64,000 nucleotides of DNA from Gloeopeniophorella convolvens (GCA_022496205.1 WTXD01000073.1:1-64000), one strand, 5' to 3'; positions 22,582-34,666 are shown, numbered from the stretch's first letter. The notes: a model not told the origin generated them from the sequence alone. A program made the numbers and translations.

Positions 22582-23509
22582 ATGGCCCCAGTCGCCCTCC
22601 TTTCCCAACAGTCGTTGCCTACTATAGCCAAGCAGACACCAATGGCGCACGCGCGATCCACCATCGAGCCCGCCCAGCTCGCATCCCCGCCGCGCCGCGC
22701 ACCGAAGGAACGCACCCCGCCTGCCCGCACCGCCTTCGCACTTGACACTATGGAGGCTGCGATTGCCGCAGTCGCGCGCGGCGAGTTTGTCGTCGTCATG
22801 GATGATGAGGGTCGCGAGAACGAGGGCGACCTCATTGTCCCCGCCTCCGCCTGCTCTACCGAGCAGATGGCCTGGATGATCAAGTACACCAGGTGCGCTG
22901 CGTACCCCACGCCCCCCCACGCCCGACTCCGCACCGGACTTACTGACTCCTCGGTTGTGCGGTCTCGACCCAGCGGGTACATATGCATCTCATTGCCGGG
23001 CGAGCGCTTAGAGGCGCTGTCGATCTCCATGATGGTGCCGCAGAATGAGGAGCGGCACCGGACGGCGTACACTGTGACGGTCGATTACAAGCACGGTGCG
23101 CCCCACTCCTTTGATGCTCTACTCGCAGCATTGATGCCGTGGATCTGTAGGCACATCGACGGGTATATCGGCGCACGACCGTGCGCTCACCGCACGCGCG
23201 CTCGCTGCGCCGTCAGGCGTGCACGCCCACGACTTCACGCGCCCGGGTCACATGGTCCCGCTGCGTGCGCGGCCGGGTGGCGTTTTGACGCGACGCGGGC
23301 ACACAGAGGCAGCTGTGGACCTGTGCACGCTGGCGGGGCTTCCGCGGGCAGGCTTGTTGTGCGAGCTGGTGAACGACGATGAGACGGGGAGCATGATGCG
23401 GCGGGATGATTGTCGGGCGTTTGCGGACAGGTTCGGGCTGGTGATGATCAGTGTCGAGCAGCTGGTCGAGTACCGCGAGCGCACGGAGGGCGCCATGGCG
23501 CAGCTGTAA
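22582..23509 (+). CDS. RIB3: 3,4-dihydroxy-2-butanone 4-phosphate synthase, copy 2 (inverted paralogue)
   Basis: Same reaction in riboflavin synthesis as copy 1. Exons: 22582-22892, 22974-23095 and 23151-23509. Their lengths (311, 122, 359 nt) equal those of copy 1 exactly, giving 263 residues. The [10 protein letters not shown] acidic loop and the GHM and RRGHTEAA motifs are intact, and no lesion is visible, so it should encode an active enzyme. It is on the opposite strand from copy 1, with about 7.5 kb between the two reading frames. In the last exon the proteins differ at about two positions, while third codon positions differ more, so purifying selection acts on both. Intron 1 shares a 23-nt identical segment with intron 1 of copy 1, whereas flanking sequence shows no similarity. 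Division of labour between the copies is unknown. Confidence 0.95.
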
Positions 23510-24429
23510 GGCCCTGGGTCATTGGTCTTTGAGGGTAAAGATGCCGATCTGTTGTACAACTATCATATTACAGTATACGTGCTATGTTTCGGAAGCTTCG
23601 CCACTCGGCTGGGTAGGCCACCTCCCGAGGCTCTCGAGCCGAAAATCGGGGAACGATGTCGTATCATTCGACTAAGGCAGTTGGCAGAGCAAGAAGTGAT
23701 GGTAGGATTCGGTAACACGACTGATGCCAACCAACGGTAGAGGTGCTAGGGTACGGCAACGTATGACCTGAGCCATTGAATGAGTTCCTCAAGAAAACAG
23801 CTAAGATTGACACCGAGCCGCAGAGCAAGCATTTTCTGAGCGAGTTCCTCAAGAAGTCAAGGTACAGAGGGCCTGGGGGCAACCGCACGCGCATAGTAGA
23901 ACCCCCGAGCCGGCCTCAGCAGGCTGATAGAAGGCAAAGAAGGCTCCAGCCTGTCCGAGGACAATGAAACTAGACAGGGACCTCAGTAGTGCAAGAGACC
24001 GCCCATGTTTAAAGTCCTGTTGATTGGATGTGTCTTGTTCAAGTTCAAGTTCAAGCTCAAGCGCGATAGGATGTGGGTCGACGGGTGCAGTCGCGGACGG
24101 AATTTGCTGCCAGCGGGATGCGTATGTGGGAATCGATTACGTACTTCCCTCAACGCGGAAGAACAGACCGAGGTGTTTCCCATCTCGCCTTAGTCGGGCA
24201 CTCCGAAGTTAAGGTGAGCGCTGGTGAGCGTCCATTTGCGAGCCCCATGACGCCTCGAATGGATCTATCTGACATTCATGCATGTCTAGGAGTGCGCCAC
24301 AGGATATCTTAGACAACGAGCTTGGAACAACAGCTCCTTCAGGACTAATTATACCAGACCTGCCATGATACCACGCACCTGATATACAATCATTCGGGAT
24401 ATCATATTGGAGCCTGCCAGCGACGAAGA
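23510..24429. other. Intergenic with a 60-nt-spaced direct repeat
   Basis: The 14-mer GAGTTCCTCAAGAA occurs at 23782-23795 and again at 23842-23855, exactly 60 nt apart, inside a small open frame of no known family. A stretch near 24175-24225 faintly recalls 5S rRNA but was rejected. No gene supported. Confidence 0.4.
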
Positions 24430-25642
24430 ATGTCAATATACCTTCCTGTGGAAATTTGGACAGCTATCTTTGAGGAAGTTCCCGATACCCATGACCTGAT
24501 CAGTGCTCGGAGGGCCAGCCGGATGCTGTGTGCGACTGCAACTCCCTTTGCGTTTCGCGTCCTTTTCGTGGCCGGCACCCGCAGGAGCGCACAAGGGCTA
24601 AAACACTTGATCGAATCACCACAAATCGCAGTACATGTCAAGGAGATTATCTATCGCGATACAGGACTCGATAGCAAGGGAAAGAAACTGACGTATGGTG
24701 CGCCAAATTGTCAAGTCTTGACGGTGTTCTGGGCAATCGACTCATGCATACAATATGCCCTCGATTCCAGTCAGAACCAGCACTATAGATGCGCTTTATG
24801 ACGCGTTCTCGGCCATCTACAATTTACCTTTATTGGAGACTGTCAGCCTCACATTCTTCCAGAGCTACGGCTACTGGCGCGGTTCTGATATTCCCGGCCA
24901 TAGGAAGCTGCAAGCCTCCGTGCTCGATGCGCTCGCACTCAGCTTCACCCGGTCCCAGCCCAACCTGAAGTCACTGCACCTGCACAACTTGCACATCACG
25001 CACCTCGGCCCGCTCGCTTCACCTGCCATCCGCACCGTCCTCGAACACCTCTCCGACCTCCGCATATCGCTACTATTCGACGACACGACCGACGGGTCCG
25101 CCTTCCCCGCGCACTGGGAGCATTTCTGGGGCACCACCCTCCCGGAGCGAATCCTCACCCCTACGCAATCTGCGCTCATATCTCTCACGCTGCACAGCGA
25201 TGCACACGTCGGTGGCGACGCCAGGCTTGCCCTCGCGGACATGCGCTTCGCACACCTGAACGCACTCTCGCTGCGTCGCGTCGTATTCGACGCGCGCACG
25301 GGCGCTGAGGTGTTCATCCTTGCACACGCCCAGACACTCATGCGTCTCGAGCTCATCGGGTGCAAATTGCCCGCACCCGCGTACGGGAGCGCGCACCTGC
25401 CACGCGCGTGGGCAGACGTGTGGGACAAATTCGAGATCGAACTAGTGGGGCTGCGAGAGTTGCGCGTCGACCAGCGCCGCTCGGACCGCTGGGGCTTCAA
25501 CGGCCCCGAGCGCCGGTACGTGCGCGCCGGCCCGCAGATGACATTCGTCGAGGCCGAGATTGGCGCGGAGAGCGACGCAGCGGATGCAGCCTCGCTGAAG
25601 CGGCTGCACGCGGCTGTCGCTGCACGGGTGGAAGCGCCGTGA
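24430..25642 (+). CDS. F-box-like protein
   Basis: Two exons, 24430-24709 and 24771-25642, joined in phase 1 over a 61-nt intron, give 383 residues. The N terminus reads LPVEIWTAIFEEV followed by LISARRASRMLCATATPFAF, a degenerate F-box of the kind that opens many Agaricomycete proteins. The remainder carries Leu-rich segments such as LKSLHLHNLHITHLGPL and LNALSLRRVVF, consistent with weak leucine-rich repeats. The role would be substrate choice for an SCF ubiquitin ligase; the target is unknown. The donor GTCAAG is not a strong consensus, but the join restores frame at the exact codon. It lies about 0.9 kb downstream of RIB3 copy 2 on the same strand. Confidence is good for a real gene, moderate for the F-box label. 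Confidence 0.72.
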
Positions 25643-28600
25643 GGGCCCCTGGCGGCGGGCTGTGCGACGGGCGTCTGGGTTGGGGCTGATGTGCAGGTGC
25701 GCCGCGTCCCCTTGTCATCGATCCGGGATGGCGTGATGTCGCATTCATCACATCAGATGTCGCTTTCCCCTGCTGATTGCCAGCGTGGCTATCAGTGGAG
25801 CCTTTCCAAGATCCCCTGGGGATCCACAACATATCGCTCAACAACCGGATCGTCGCAGCACCGCAGCCAGCGTCCGCGCCCGATATTCTCTGGATGCCAT
25901 GGTGGAGTAGCAACATATGGTTACCTCATCGAAAGGAGCCGCGTCCATTCGGTGGCGCTTCCCTGCAGATGTACAGAGCTTGACGGTACCCTCTGATTCG
26001 AACAAAGAACGCAGTATCTCCAATCGAAGCCCGCCCGCCCCGCCGTCTCATTTCTCCTTTCCTGACACCTGTCGCCACCGGCCAACTCACGTATTGACGC
26101 TGTCAGAATGCACCTTTGCTCTCCGGCTACCGGTTGAACAGGTCTCACTTTTCCGCTGCTTGGACGCGCGCCTGCCTTTGACATATGCGCGCTCGCGGCA
26201 GGCTCTCCCACACCCATGGCCGATTGTTCAAGGGGCGAATGCCACCATCATCACCTACACGAGCCTCGGGCATCTCGCCCTGGTCTGATCAAAGAAGCAC
26301 TGAAGACTTGAATGGCGTCGCGACTCAAAGACGATCGCCGCTCTAGCAGCATATCGAAGTCGCGCTAATGGTACCCTTTCCGGCGGCCGACGCCGCTTCT
26401 CGTCCCCAACTCGCATACAGTCGTATACCCATGCATGATTCTATTCACGAGCTTATGCATCAGTTCTCCCGGAGAAGGCGACCGGTTGGACGGTCACGAA
26501 CAATGACGAAGCGCTGCGGCGCGCTAAGAATAAGCATACGGGCCACCAAATGGTGCCGAGCTGTCCGACCGCTCGATCGCTCGCTCTATGCCGCGGCAGA
26601 TAATCGATCACGGCTGAGTTCCTACAGCATTTGTGTAGAGGACAATGCGTGCCCCTGGCTGGCCAGGGCGGATCCGTAGCGGACGGGCTCGGCGCCGCGC
26701 CGCGGTGGCGCGAGCCTGCAGGTCTGCGATAGCTCCTGCGCACACCGCAGTGGGCCTGGGGGGATCATCATGACCAAACACTGCTGCCCAGAATTACCTT
26801 CCAAATAATAGATTGTGCTGCCTTGCTCGTTTGTCAAGCAGAGTTCCGGACGATACTGATTACGCCTGCGTGGGGGCGACTCGGAGTACGAAGGCTGAGC
26901 AGGGCCACAGAGGGTCACCCAATAACTAAGCAGTGCATTCGGGACGACCGCTGACGACCACCATTCAGTATTCATATTCAGATCCGGGCGGTAGGGCGCG
27001 TGCTCACGCGCACGCGTCGGCTCGCGAGTCTGACTAGGACTGCAGATTGATAACGCGTGTAAAGGAGTGCATGGCGGGCACCCTCGGGCACCTGACCGCG
27101 TCGCGGCGCTATTGTAGTGCGTAAGCACTTCTCCTTGCACATGTGCGGGGATTCGATCGCGCTGCTCAGCTTGCTCACTGCGTGCTACGGTCTGCTACGG
27201 CCTGCAGCGGTGGGCTACGACTGACCGAGAAAACAAGCTTTCTTCCTCTGTCCGGTCCGACAGCCCCGCAAGCCGCGCAGCATGGCAGTCGCTCGCTCGG
27301 GCGCGTGTTACACTGCCATCGCCGTGTTAGCGAGTGATTACTTAGGCTGAATAACAACACCTTGAAGTACCGGAATCCTCGCGCGGCTTTACATACAGAC
27401 TAACCGTTCTCTGAGAGCACCGGAGGCCCGATGGGCGGACGCTGGCTCGTCCATGCGTCGCCGCAACCGTTACGAATGCCGGACTCGTCCGTCTGAACGC
27501 CGCATAGACAGACAGGCAGCCCGACAGGCGGCGGGCAGTCCCAAGCGCCCCGCGTGCCGTAATCTCATTCGGGGCCAGAAGAGTGCCTGCGCCAGCTACA
27601 GCAGCCGCGACGTCGCGCCCTCGCCATCGCGATCCCAATGTCCCTCGACAGCTCATCGCAGGCATTATTCAGGCCCCGGGGCTGCAGCTCGTGTCCCGGA
27701 AGTAATCGCATCAGCGCGTGCATACCGCATGCGGCAGGCATGTCGCCTAATCCGGCAGGTGGGACACCAGCGACGCGTATTTGACAGCCTCGCGCGGATA
27801 GGCGCCATAGAAATTGCATTTACGAGGTGCCGGTGCGTGAGGCGCGCACGCCCACATGCCCATCGAGTATCGGTCGGGAATCGTAGTTCCGAAACCGCAG
27901 GCGCCCGTACGTCGTGCCATGACTGGGATGAGAGCGTGCTGTAGGTTCCGTGCGATGTCCGTGGACACGAACGCACAACCGGGCAACGAGCCAATGTATT
28001 AGAAGGTACGAATCAACGGCGCCGGCGCACTGTAGATACAGACATCGGAAACGGCGCGGGGCAGGGCGGTATCAACGATAATGTCGCGGTTGGGACGCAG
28101 TGATTAGGCAGCGCGGGCCGTGCTGCAGCTTTTGATCAAGCTTCAGCCTCAGCGTCAGGCTCCGAGCTCCAAGACGCTCCGTTTGCAGGGGTACGTACAC
28201 GGCACAAAAGTCAGCTTATCTATTGTATACGATGGGCAGACAGAGATCGTCGCGCGACGTCACGCCGACTGCATCGGCCTCCCATGACTCGGGTGTGAGA
28301 GCACGGGGCATGCAGCGCAAAACGTGTGCGCCACGGCGATCGTGCCGTGCCCAATAAGTCCTAGTGTGGCGGCGTCGGGTGAGCATAAATCGGGCGTACA
28401 GCTAGTAAGCGCTCGACGGTGCGTGGCTTCCAACTGGACGCGAATCCCAGTTGCTTAGCGCGCTCACCGGAGCTTATCGCATGTCCCTTTGCGGACCGCA
28501 GATCCGTAATAGTGCTGCTCGTCGGGAGTCCTACGGTCCCTACAGCAAGCAGGCGTCATGCCAAGTCGTGGGGGGCCCGCTGCGCCGGCATTTGATGTAT

Positions 28601-29641
28601 GTTCGAGTTCGAAGCCATGGCGTGGCAGCGCAGCCCGGTATGTATCAGGGAGTTGCCAGCCGGAGGCAGGGGCTTTGGCACGCCCGGGCACGCGCCGGGC
28701 ACGTGCGGATATGTGGCGTTGGCCGCCCTTGGGTGGGAGGGGGGAGAATGAAGCCGCTTAAGTCAGGCGCTGGAGTGCGTCAGGGTGGGCTCTCAGGCTG
28801 AAGATACACCCGTTCGGTAGGGCGGCGAGCTAGAACCGAATAGAGCAGGCGAGATATGTGGGGGCGCATCGAGAAGACGGAGTGGAGAAGGTGTCCAGCC
28901 CGAGTGATTCTGTGACAGATTCTCATGGGCGTTCTGACGATGAGTCTGCGGCGTGGGAGGGTGCGGGACAATCAAGTGGGCAACTCGGCAGAGGAAGCAC
29001 TGCTGCAGATGGCGACTGGCCAGAAGCACTGCAGATGCAACAGAGCGAAACAAAGCGGGGAAAGCAGGTTACTGAGTCGAGTCGCGGGGACAATGGGGAG
29101 AAGGGCAGATCGGAGTGTTGGTGCCAGTCAGCGTGGTTACGTACATACACAACGTGCGCGAGCGAAATCGTCGGCGTCACAGCCCAGCCTTCGAGGTGAT
29201 TGAAAAATCAACATGTCATTTTTGCATGTTTGATAACACGCGGCACCCGCTTGGCACAGGGCCAGGAGCTTCGCAGCTGGTGGTATTACGGGCATTGTGA
29301 GTCGAAATAGGAAGGGAAGGAGGCGCAGACATTGTAGCGTATTGGGGACACAATAAGGACAAGTCTGGAGGAGGAGGCATGAGTCTGAACTGGCGACGGT
29401 CGCGAGGGGCAATCAGTGGGCCAACTGAGGCGGTAGAGCCGGCGCGCCGGGTCGTTGGCTCGCATGAGCGCGCGATCCCATCTCTGACACGCAGCCTCGC
29501 CGCCGTTCAACATCGTGACCTTTCGAAAAAAACCCGAATGAACTCGCCATCTCTTATAACATCCTCCTCTCCCCTGTTCCGCCGTACCCTCCGTGTCTCC
29601 CTCGCCTCCTCGCCAACACGCGGGCTCTCCTCCCATCCGCA
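25643..29641. other. Intergenic 4 kb, no supported gene
   Basis: The longest gene-free stretch on the left half. Many overlapping ORFs of 60-170 codons occur on both strands, as expected in GC-rich non-coding DNA. None shows a domain, a signal peptide or a consistent splice pattern. I found no terminal inverted repeats, no LTRs and no reverse-transcriptase or transposase motif. Confidence 0.4.
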
Positions 29642-30932
29642 ATGGCCAACTACTCTTCGCTGTTCACCATGGGTCTCTCAATGACTTCTGAGCACGGCTC
29701 CCCCCCGAGCTCCCCCAAGTCTCACCTCTTCCACATGTTCCGCAAGTCGTCTCTCCCAACCAAAGCACTCTCTCGGCCCTCCGAGTCGCTTTCTCTTTCG
29801 AAACCTGCAGAGGACCTTCGCGCATCAGTGGAATTCTCGAATCCCTTCGGGGAGTCCCCCAAGGCGGCGAATGAGCTCCGCTCTTTCCTCTCGCTCGATC
29901 TCGCAAGTGAAAAGTCTTTGCGCCTCCACCGTTCCAACAGGTCCCGTCTGAGCCCGCTGGATACGAATGTCCCGCCGCACTCGAGTTCCCCGACCTCTGC
30001 GAGTCGCACTCCGTACGTAGATGAGAGCAATCTCGTCACGATGACGCACCCGCTAATTTAGTTTCCTGTCCTCCCGTAGCCGACCGCACCAGCATACCCC
30101 ATCCTCGACACGGCATCTTCCTGTGCCTCCGTCCCCGCTCTCCGCCCCTTTCGCCCGTCGCCCGTCCCGCGACTCGCTCCGCAACTTGCCATCCCCGAGA
30201 CCCGCACCGTCGTCCGCCCTCCCGCAGATCCCGTCGTCCAGCAAGGAGGCACCGGTTCTGCCCCCACTTGAGCTCCCGGAGCCAGCCCTCTTTTCGTCCT
30301 CGTCTCCTTCTCCGTCCCCCAAGCCGACTCTCCGCATCCCGCCGGTGCATCACGCGCCTTCCCGGTCCGCTCCGCCTACCATCTCAATTCCCTCGACCTC
30401 ATCCCTCTCTCCCATAACGTCCGACTCTCCGGTCTCACCGCGCGCATCGTGGCAGGCACGCCCCGTCTCTTTCGTCTCGTTTTCCTCGACGAGCACCTCG
30501 ATCCGCACAACGCGCAAACGCAATGTCGAGCGTTCCAATGCCCTCGCGTGCCTTGAGGGCCGCTCGCCTGCGCCGGGGCGCATTCCGCGCAGCACGCGCC
30601 AGCGCAATTTTATGAGCATGAGCGACGATGAGGACGACGAGCCTGACGCGGACGCGGAGGACGACGGCCCTGCCGCGCGCTCCGCGCCCACGCCCTCGTT
30701 CGTGCTCGCCACGCCTCCCCCAAGCCGGCGCACGACGGCCACGGTGCGCAGCCCCGTCGACGAGGAAGAGGACCGCGTGTTGCCGGTGAATGCGGCAGCG
30801 GCGGTGCGGCCGAAGATGCGCCCGCGACGCAGTACGCTCGAGTCGTGGTTCCCGCTTGCAAATTTCATCGACCTCAAGGACGATGAGTTGTCTGGCTGGC
30901 GCGGCGTCGTCGAGATCGTCAGCGGGCTCTGA
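29642..30932 (+). CDS. Serine/proline-rich protein of unknown function
   Basis: Exons 29642-30012 and 30080-30932 join in phase 2 over a 67-nt intron with a GTACGT donor and CCCGTAG acceptor, giving 407 residues. The protein is mostly low complexity: Ser/Pro-rich with repeated SP and SxxP sites, and an acidic patch (DDEDDEPDADAEDD) near the middle of the C-terminal half. The final 33 residues look folded and start with STLESWFPLANFIDLKDDEL, then a GWRGVVEIVSGL ending. This tail is the part most likely to be conserved. An alternative donor further on would add residues but breaks the phase. Nothing identifies the function. A disordered phospho-protein is a guess. Neighbours are unrelated. Confidence 0.7.
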
Positions 30933-33089
30933 GCTCCGTCTTTGCATCCTCTCCTGCCTCCGGACTCCCGACTGCCTCGCCGTATTAAATCTGTGCTAAT
31001 CTCAAAACCCGCTTCGTCTGGTCCACAGCGGCTAATGTTGTGCTGTGTTTTTTCTTTGGATCAGTACAATACCACTCAATACCACGCATAATGCATTCAT
31101 TCACTACTTCATCCATTCATATGATCTACCATTGCAATTATTTGACTTTCCTTGGTATTTCTGTCTGCATATGCCATTGACACTCGACCTTCGTCCCACC
31201 TCGCTGTTGCATATAGGTGTTCCGTTCGCCTTCTCCTTTACACCTACACCTCCCCTTACTGGACAATATTTCCACCTCCCCGTTGTACAGTCTGATCATC
31301 ACTTGCTGTGCCATCACCCCCGTTCGATATCCATGCCTCACCTCTTCCTCCTTTCTACTGAACCTACCCACCCCGCGCCGTGCATTGTTTAGCTGCAGAG
31401 TCGAACGTAGTATTGTATGTAAACCAAACACGTGCGCGAACTCATCCGCAATTAATCACCGTCATCCTTAAACGCGCGCTGAGCATCACATGTTGAACGA
31501 TGATCCCGCATCCCCGACATGCAAGGGGCCTCTATCATCACAGTTATCACAGTTTTGGTTGCAAGTCTTGGGCGCGGGTGGTCGTTGTGTGGGCGTCCGG
31601 GGTAGCATCAGACGGTGGCGCGACGCTGGGCGCACGCCGTATCCAGCCCACCGAACGTCGAAGCCGAATTCAACTGGGCGCAAGCATCGTATCATCAGAT
31701 GCGCTGTGCCAATTACAGTGCCCGTTCCCAGCAATGCCGGCGTCATCCCAACGCCACTAATTCACTTCTCTCGGCTTCGCTCCCCCAACGGATTCGCGCG
31801 CAGTTTGAGTTGCAACTAGCTTCGAAACCATTGGAAGCCTCAGGTGCACGACAGATAGATGATGGGCTGCATGGAAGCTGTCGTGCGAGGGGCTCGGCTT
31901 AGCACCGCACTGGGCGAATCAGGCTTCGAGACTCGCTGAATGGCCCGTGGGCCGTGCCATGGTCTGTCGAGAACAGACTCTAGACGTGCCAGCCACGGAG
32001 ATCGATGCTGTCGCAGCTGCCAACGGTGCTTGAACGGCACCGTCTTTCGTGCCCGATTCCCGCGCACAATACGATCGCAAACCCAAACCCGCCCGATCCC
32101 GCCGCCGCACTGCGCCCGCCAACGGCCCAGACTCGCGCGCGTCGTGTCCGAGAGCGGACGACGCGCGCGCCCTGGCGCGCCCCCGGAGAGACGCGCGCGG
32201 GGTCGCGTGTCCCCCGGAGGCCCAGACGCATTGTGTTGGCAATTTACGAGATCGCATCGTACGCTGGTGATTGGCGGTGCAGGTGCCACAGCGACCTCGG
32301 CCCTCTGATATCGATGCTCGCGCTCCTTCCGCACGCCAAGGCCCCGCCTCGACTACCAATTTCGTGGTCCCTGGCGCGCCACCGCACGTATTAGGTGTGT
32401 GCTGCTGTCGCGCGGTTGATGTTTCGGTGTCATTTTTTTTCTTTCTTAATCTGTTGTGCCGGGACATATAGATCAATATCCGATGATGATTCGTAACTGG
32501 GTTCTGCGAAAACAACGCACCATTTATCAACGTATCTGGACCGCTCAACTCGTGCCCTCCTCGAAACCGCTCCAGTGCCTCGTTGAGATCAGGGTGATCT
32601 AAATCAGAACGCAGCGCGATTTACGAAATTTGGGAGGCATTGATTACACCCTGTTTCTCTCTACTGCCAGTGCGGCTGCGATCGCAATATGAGGGTTGTG
32701 TCTTGATGGGACATAGGTTACTTGTAGTGCATACTGGGCTCGACATACACAATCAATCACTTTGGGCGTCCAAGACACGCGCTGCGCGCTGCGACAGCTG
32801 TGCGCGGTCCGTGCCAACTTCCCAGGAAGCCCCTCCGCGTGGCGCAACACGTGCCTACGCCGGCTCGCCACGTGATGTATTGATGGCCTCCCGACTCGGG
32901 GTGCACGCAAGGTGCACGTCGGCAAGCAAGCAGGCTCAAGATCCAACATGCGTGCGCATTGCAGCTGTGCAGTCCGCGTACTTAACCTACTTCTAGTCCA
33001 TGGAGATATGAGATCAGGGCGCTACACAAGGTACTAATCCTCAAAGAAGAGGACAGAAGAAAGGGGGAGGAAAAATGTATCCGGAAACC
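30933..33089. other. Intergenic 2.2 kb between convergent genes
   Basis: The first few hundred bases are AT-richer and likely 3' untranslated sequence. A very GC-rich block with many CGCG steps lies at about 32125-32220. No gene could be supported. Confidence 0.4.
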
Positions 33090-34666
33090 CTACTTCCTTG
33101 ACCGTCCCCAGAACACGCTGGTGCGGTGTGCAGGCGGCGCTGGAGGTGGTGGTGGAGGCGCGCTGTACAGCTGTGGGTTCCCCGGCTGCGCAGGCGAGGG
33201 TGTGAACCCAGGCGGGGTCTTGGGCGTCCGCAGCCGCGGGCGGCGCGGCGGCGACGGCGTGCGCTGCTTCTGCTTCTGCGTCTGTTTGTGCTGCGGAGGC
33301 GGCGGCGATCTGTGCGCGGCCTTCTCCACCGCCGGCGTCGGGAACCGCGGCGCCGCGGATGCAGGCGGGGACTTGGGCGCCGTGGGGCGCGGGCGCAGCT
33401 CGGGCATCGAGATCTTGCTCAGGTGCACGGTGACGCTCGTTGGCGGCGTGTATGCGTTGGCGGGCGGGTCGTCGAGCTTGATGCGGCGCGGCGCGGCCTG
33501 GCGCGTGTCGTAGTTGACGTACTGGTGCAATTCCTCTGCTGCGACTGCGACAGAAACCTCTGCGGGGTTGTGAGTAAGAGCGGATGGGGAGAAAGACTGA
33601 CGCACCGCGCTTATGCCGCAGACGCTTCACTTGTTCAACTACCTGCAGCACCTTAGGCACGTCAGCGGGTGAAGCAGATCGTACGGTGATGAAGAGCATT
33701 GCATCGTCCTGCAGCAGCGCATTGATGAGTTGGGCCGGTGATCGATACATCGGTGACGTACTGCGAACAGGCTCTCCGCATACTGGCCGTAGTCTTCAAC
33801 TGAGCCTTCCTCATTTACTGTCACTTCGTTTGGCTCATAGCGCAGAGCGTGCATCTCGGCGATGCGATCAACGCCTGTCTTCGGGTTGGGCCGCGGAGGC
33901 GGAGACGGCGGTGGGCCCTCTGGCTGTGGCGGAGGCGCGAGTACAACAGGTTCAGGAGGGGAGGTCGGTGCGTGGGATGCAGCATTTGAATCTTGGAAAG
34001 TGAGAAGCGCGGTAAGAAGGGTAATCTCCAAGCCTTTGCGGTCCACGATATCAAACCTGATTGCAGTGAGGAGTGCTCGGGACAGCGCAGGGGGCTAGGG
34101 CTCACCTGTTGAGGTTGTAGTCTAGGATCTGGATCGCCGAGGTCTTCAACTTTCCTGGCGGCTCCTTTGTGATCGCAACAAGGACGGCGGGGTCTGGTTT
34201 CCGAATAAGATAACACTCCTCCCGCTTCCACTCAAAGACATGTCTGCATCCTAGCGAGTGAGATGCGCACGACGTTACTGGAGGGTCGCTCACGAACTCT
34301 TCCCATGTGAAACTCCACTTGAAGGTCAATGTGCCTATCGACTTGAGCTCTACGATGTGTGTCGGATTGTGCAACTCTATGGTCTTGTGTTTGCTCGTTG
34401 GGCTCGGAGCCGTCGCAGAAGCAAGCATCGCCTGAGACATCGGGTCTACGGGACGGGATAAGAGGTCCTCAGATATGCCATACTGAAGCCTATGAAGAGG
34501 CTTTAAGCTGCTGCTGCGTACCGAATAGGTTGATTCGATAAAGCGTGCCTCCCTCCCTCTGTTTGTGGTAGTGCACATTTCCCGACTGATCCACGAGATC
34601 CTGGACCGTAGGGTCGCTCTCATTGGGCGTAACGTTCAGAGTGAAGAGGTTGCGATCGAGGCTCAT
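33090..34666 (-). CDS. Unrecognised basidiomycete protein with a folded N-terminal half and proline-rich tail
   Basis: Six exons: 34522-34666, 34298-34445, 34106-34243, 33762-34056, 33606-33708 and 33090-33559. All phases agree, giving 432 residues. The first 170 or so residues alternate hydrophobic and polar residues like a beta-rich domain, with TFKWSFTWEE joined to HVFEWKREECYLIRKPDPAV, then ITKEPPGKLK and LDYNLNR. A Pro-rich linker follows, then a short folded piece (AMLFITVRSASPADVPKVLQ) and a tail of about 140 residues rich in Pro, Lys and Arg with a run of eight near-continuous prolines. The intron at 34244-34297 is 54 nt with no stop in frame, so the unspliced form also reads through. 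I do not recognise the family and assign no function. Neighbours give no hint. Confidence 0.72.

Noticed and set aside
24130..24250. Faint resemblance to 5S rRNA (CTCCGAAGTTAAG with CCCATCTCG before it)
   Set aside because: The spacing has an insertion of about a dozen bases, the 3' half has no match to basidiomycete 5S and the ends do not pair. Treated as chance or an unrecognisable relic.
33126..33656. 176-codon plus-strand frame rich in Arg and Trp
   Set aside because: It is antisense to the proline-rich exon of the 432-residue gene, whose splice sites and phases are consistent.
34251..34293. 43-nt intron with GTGAGC donor in the 432-residue gene
   Set aside because: It would shift the frame. 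The 54-nt intron with donor GTTCGT four bases upstream keeps frame and joins the domain properly.
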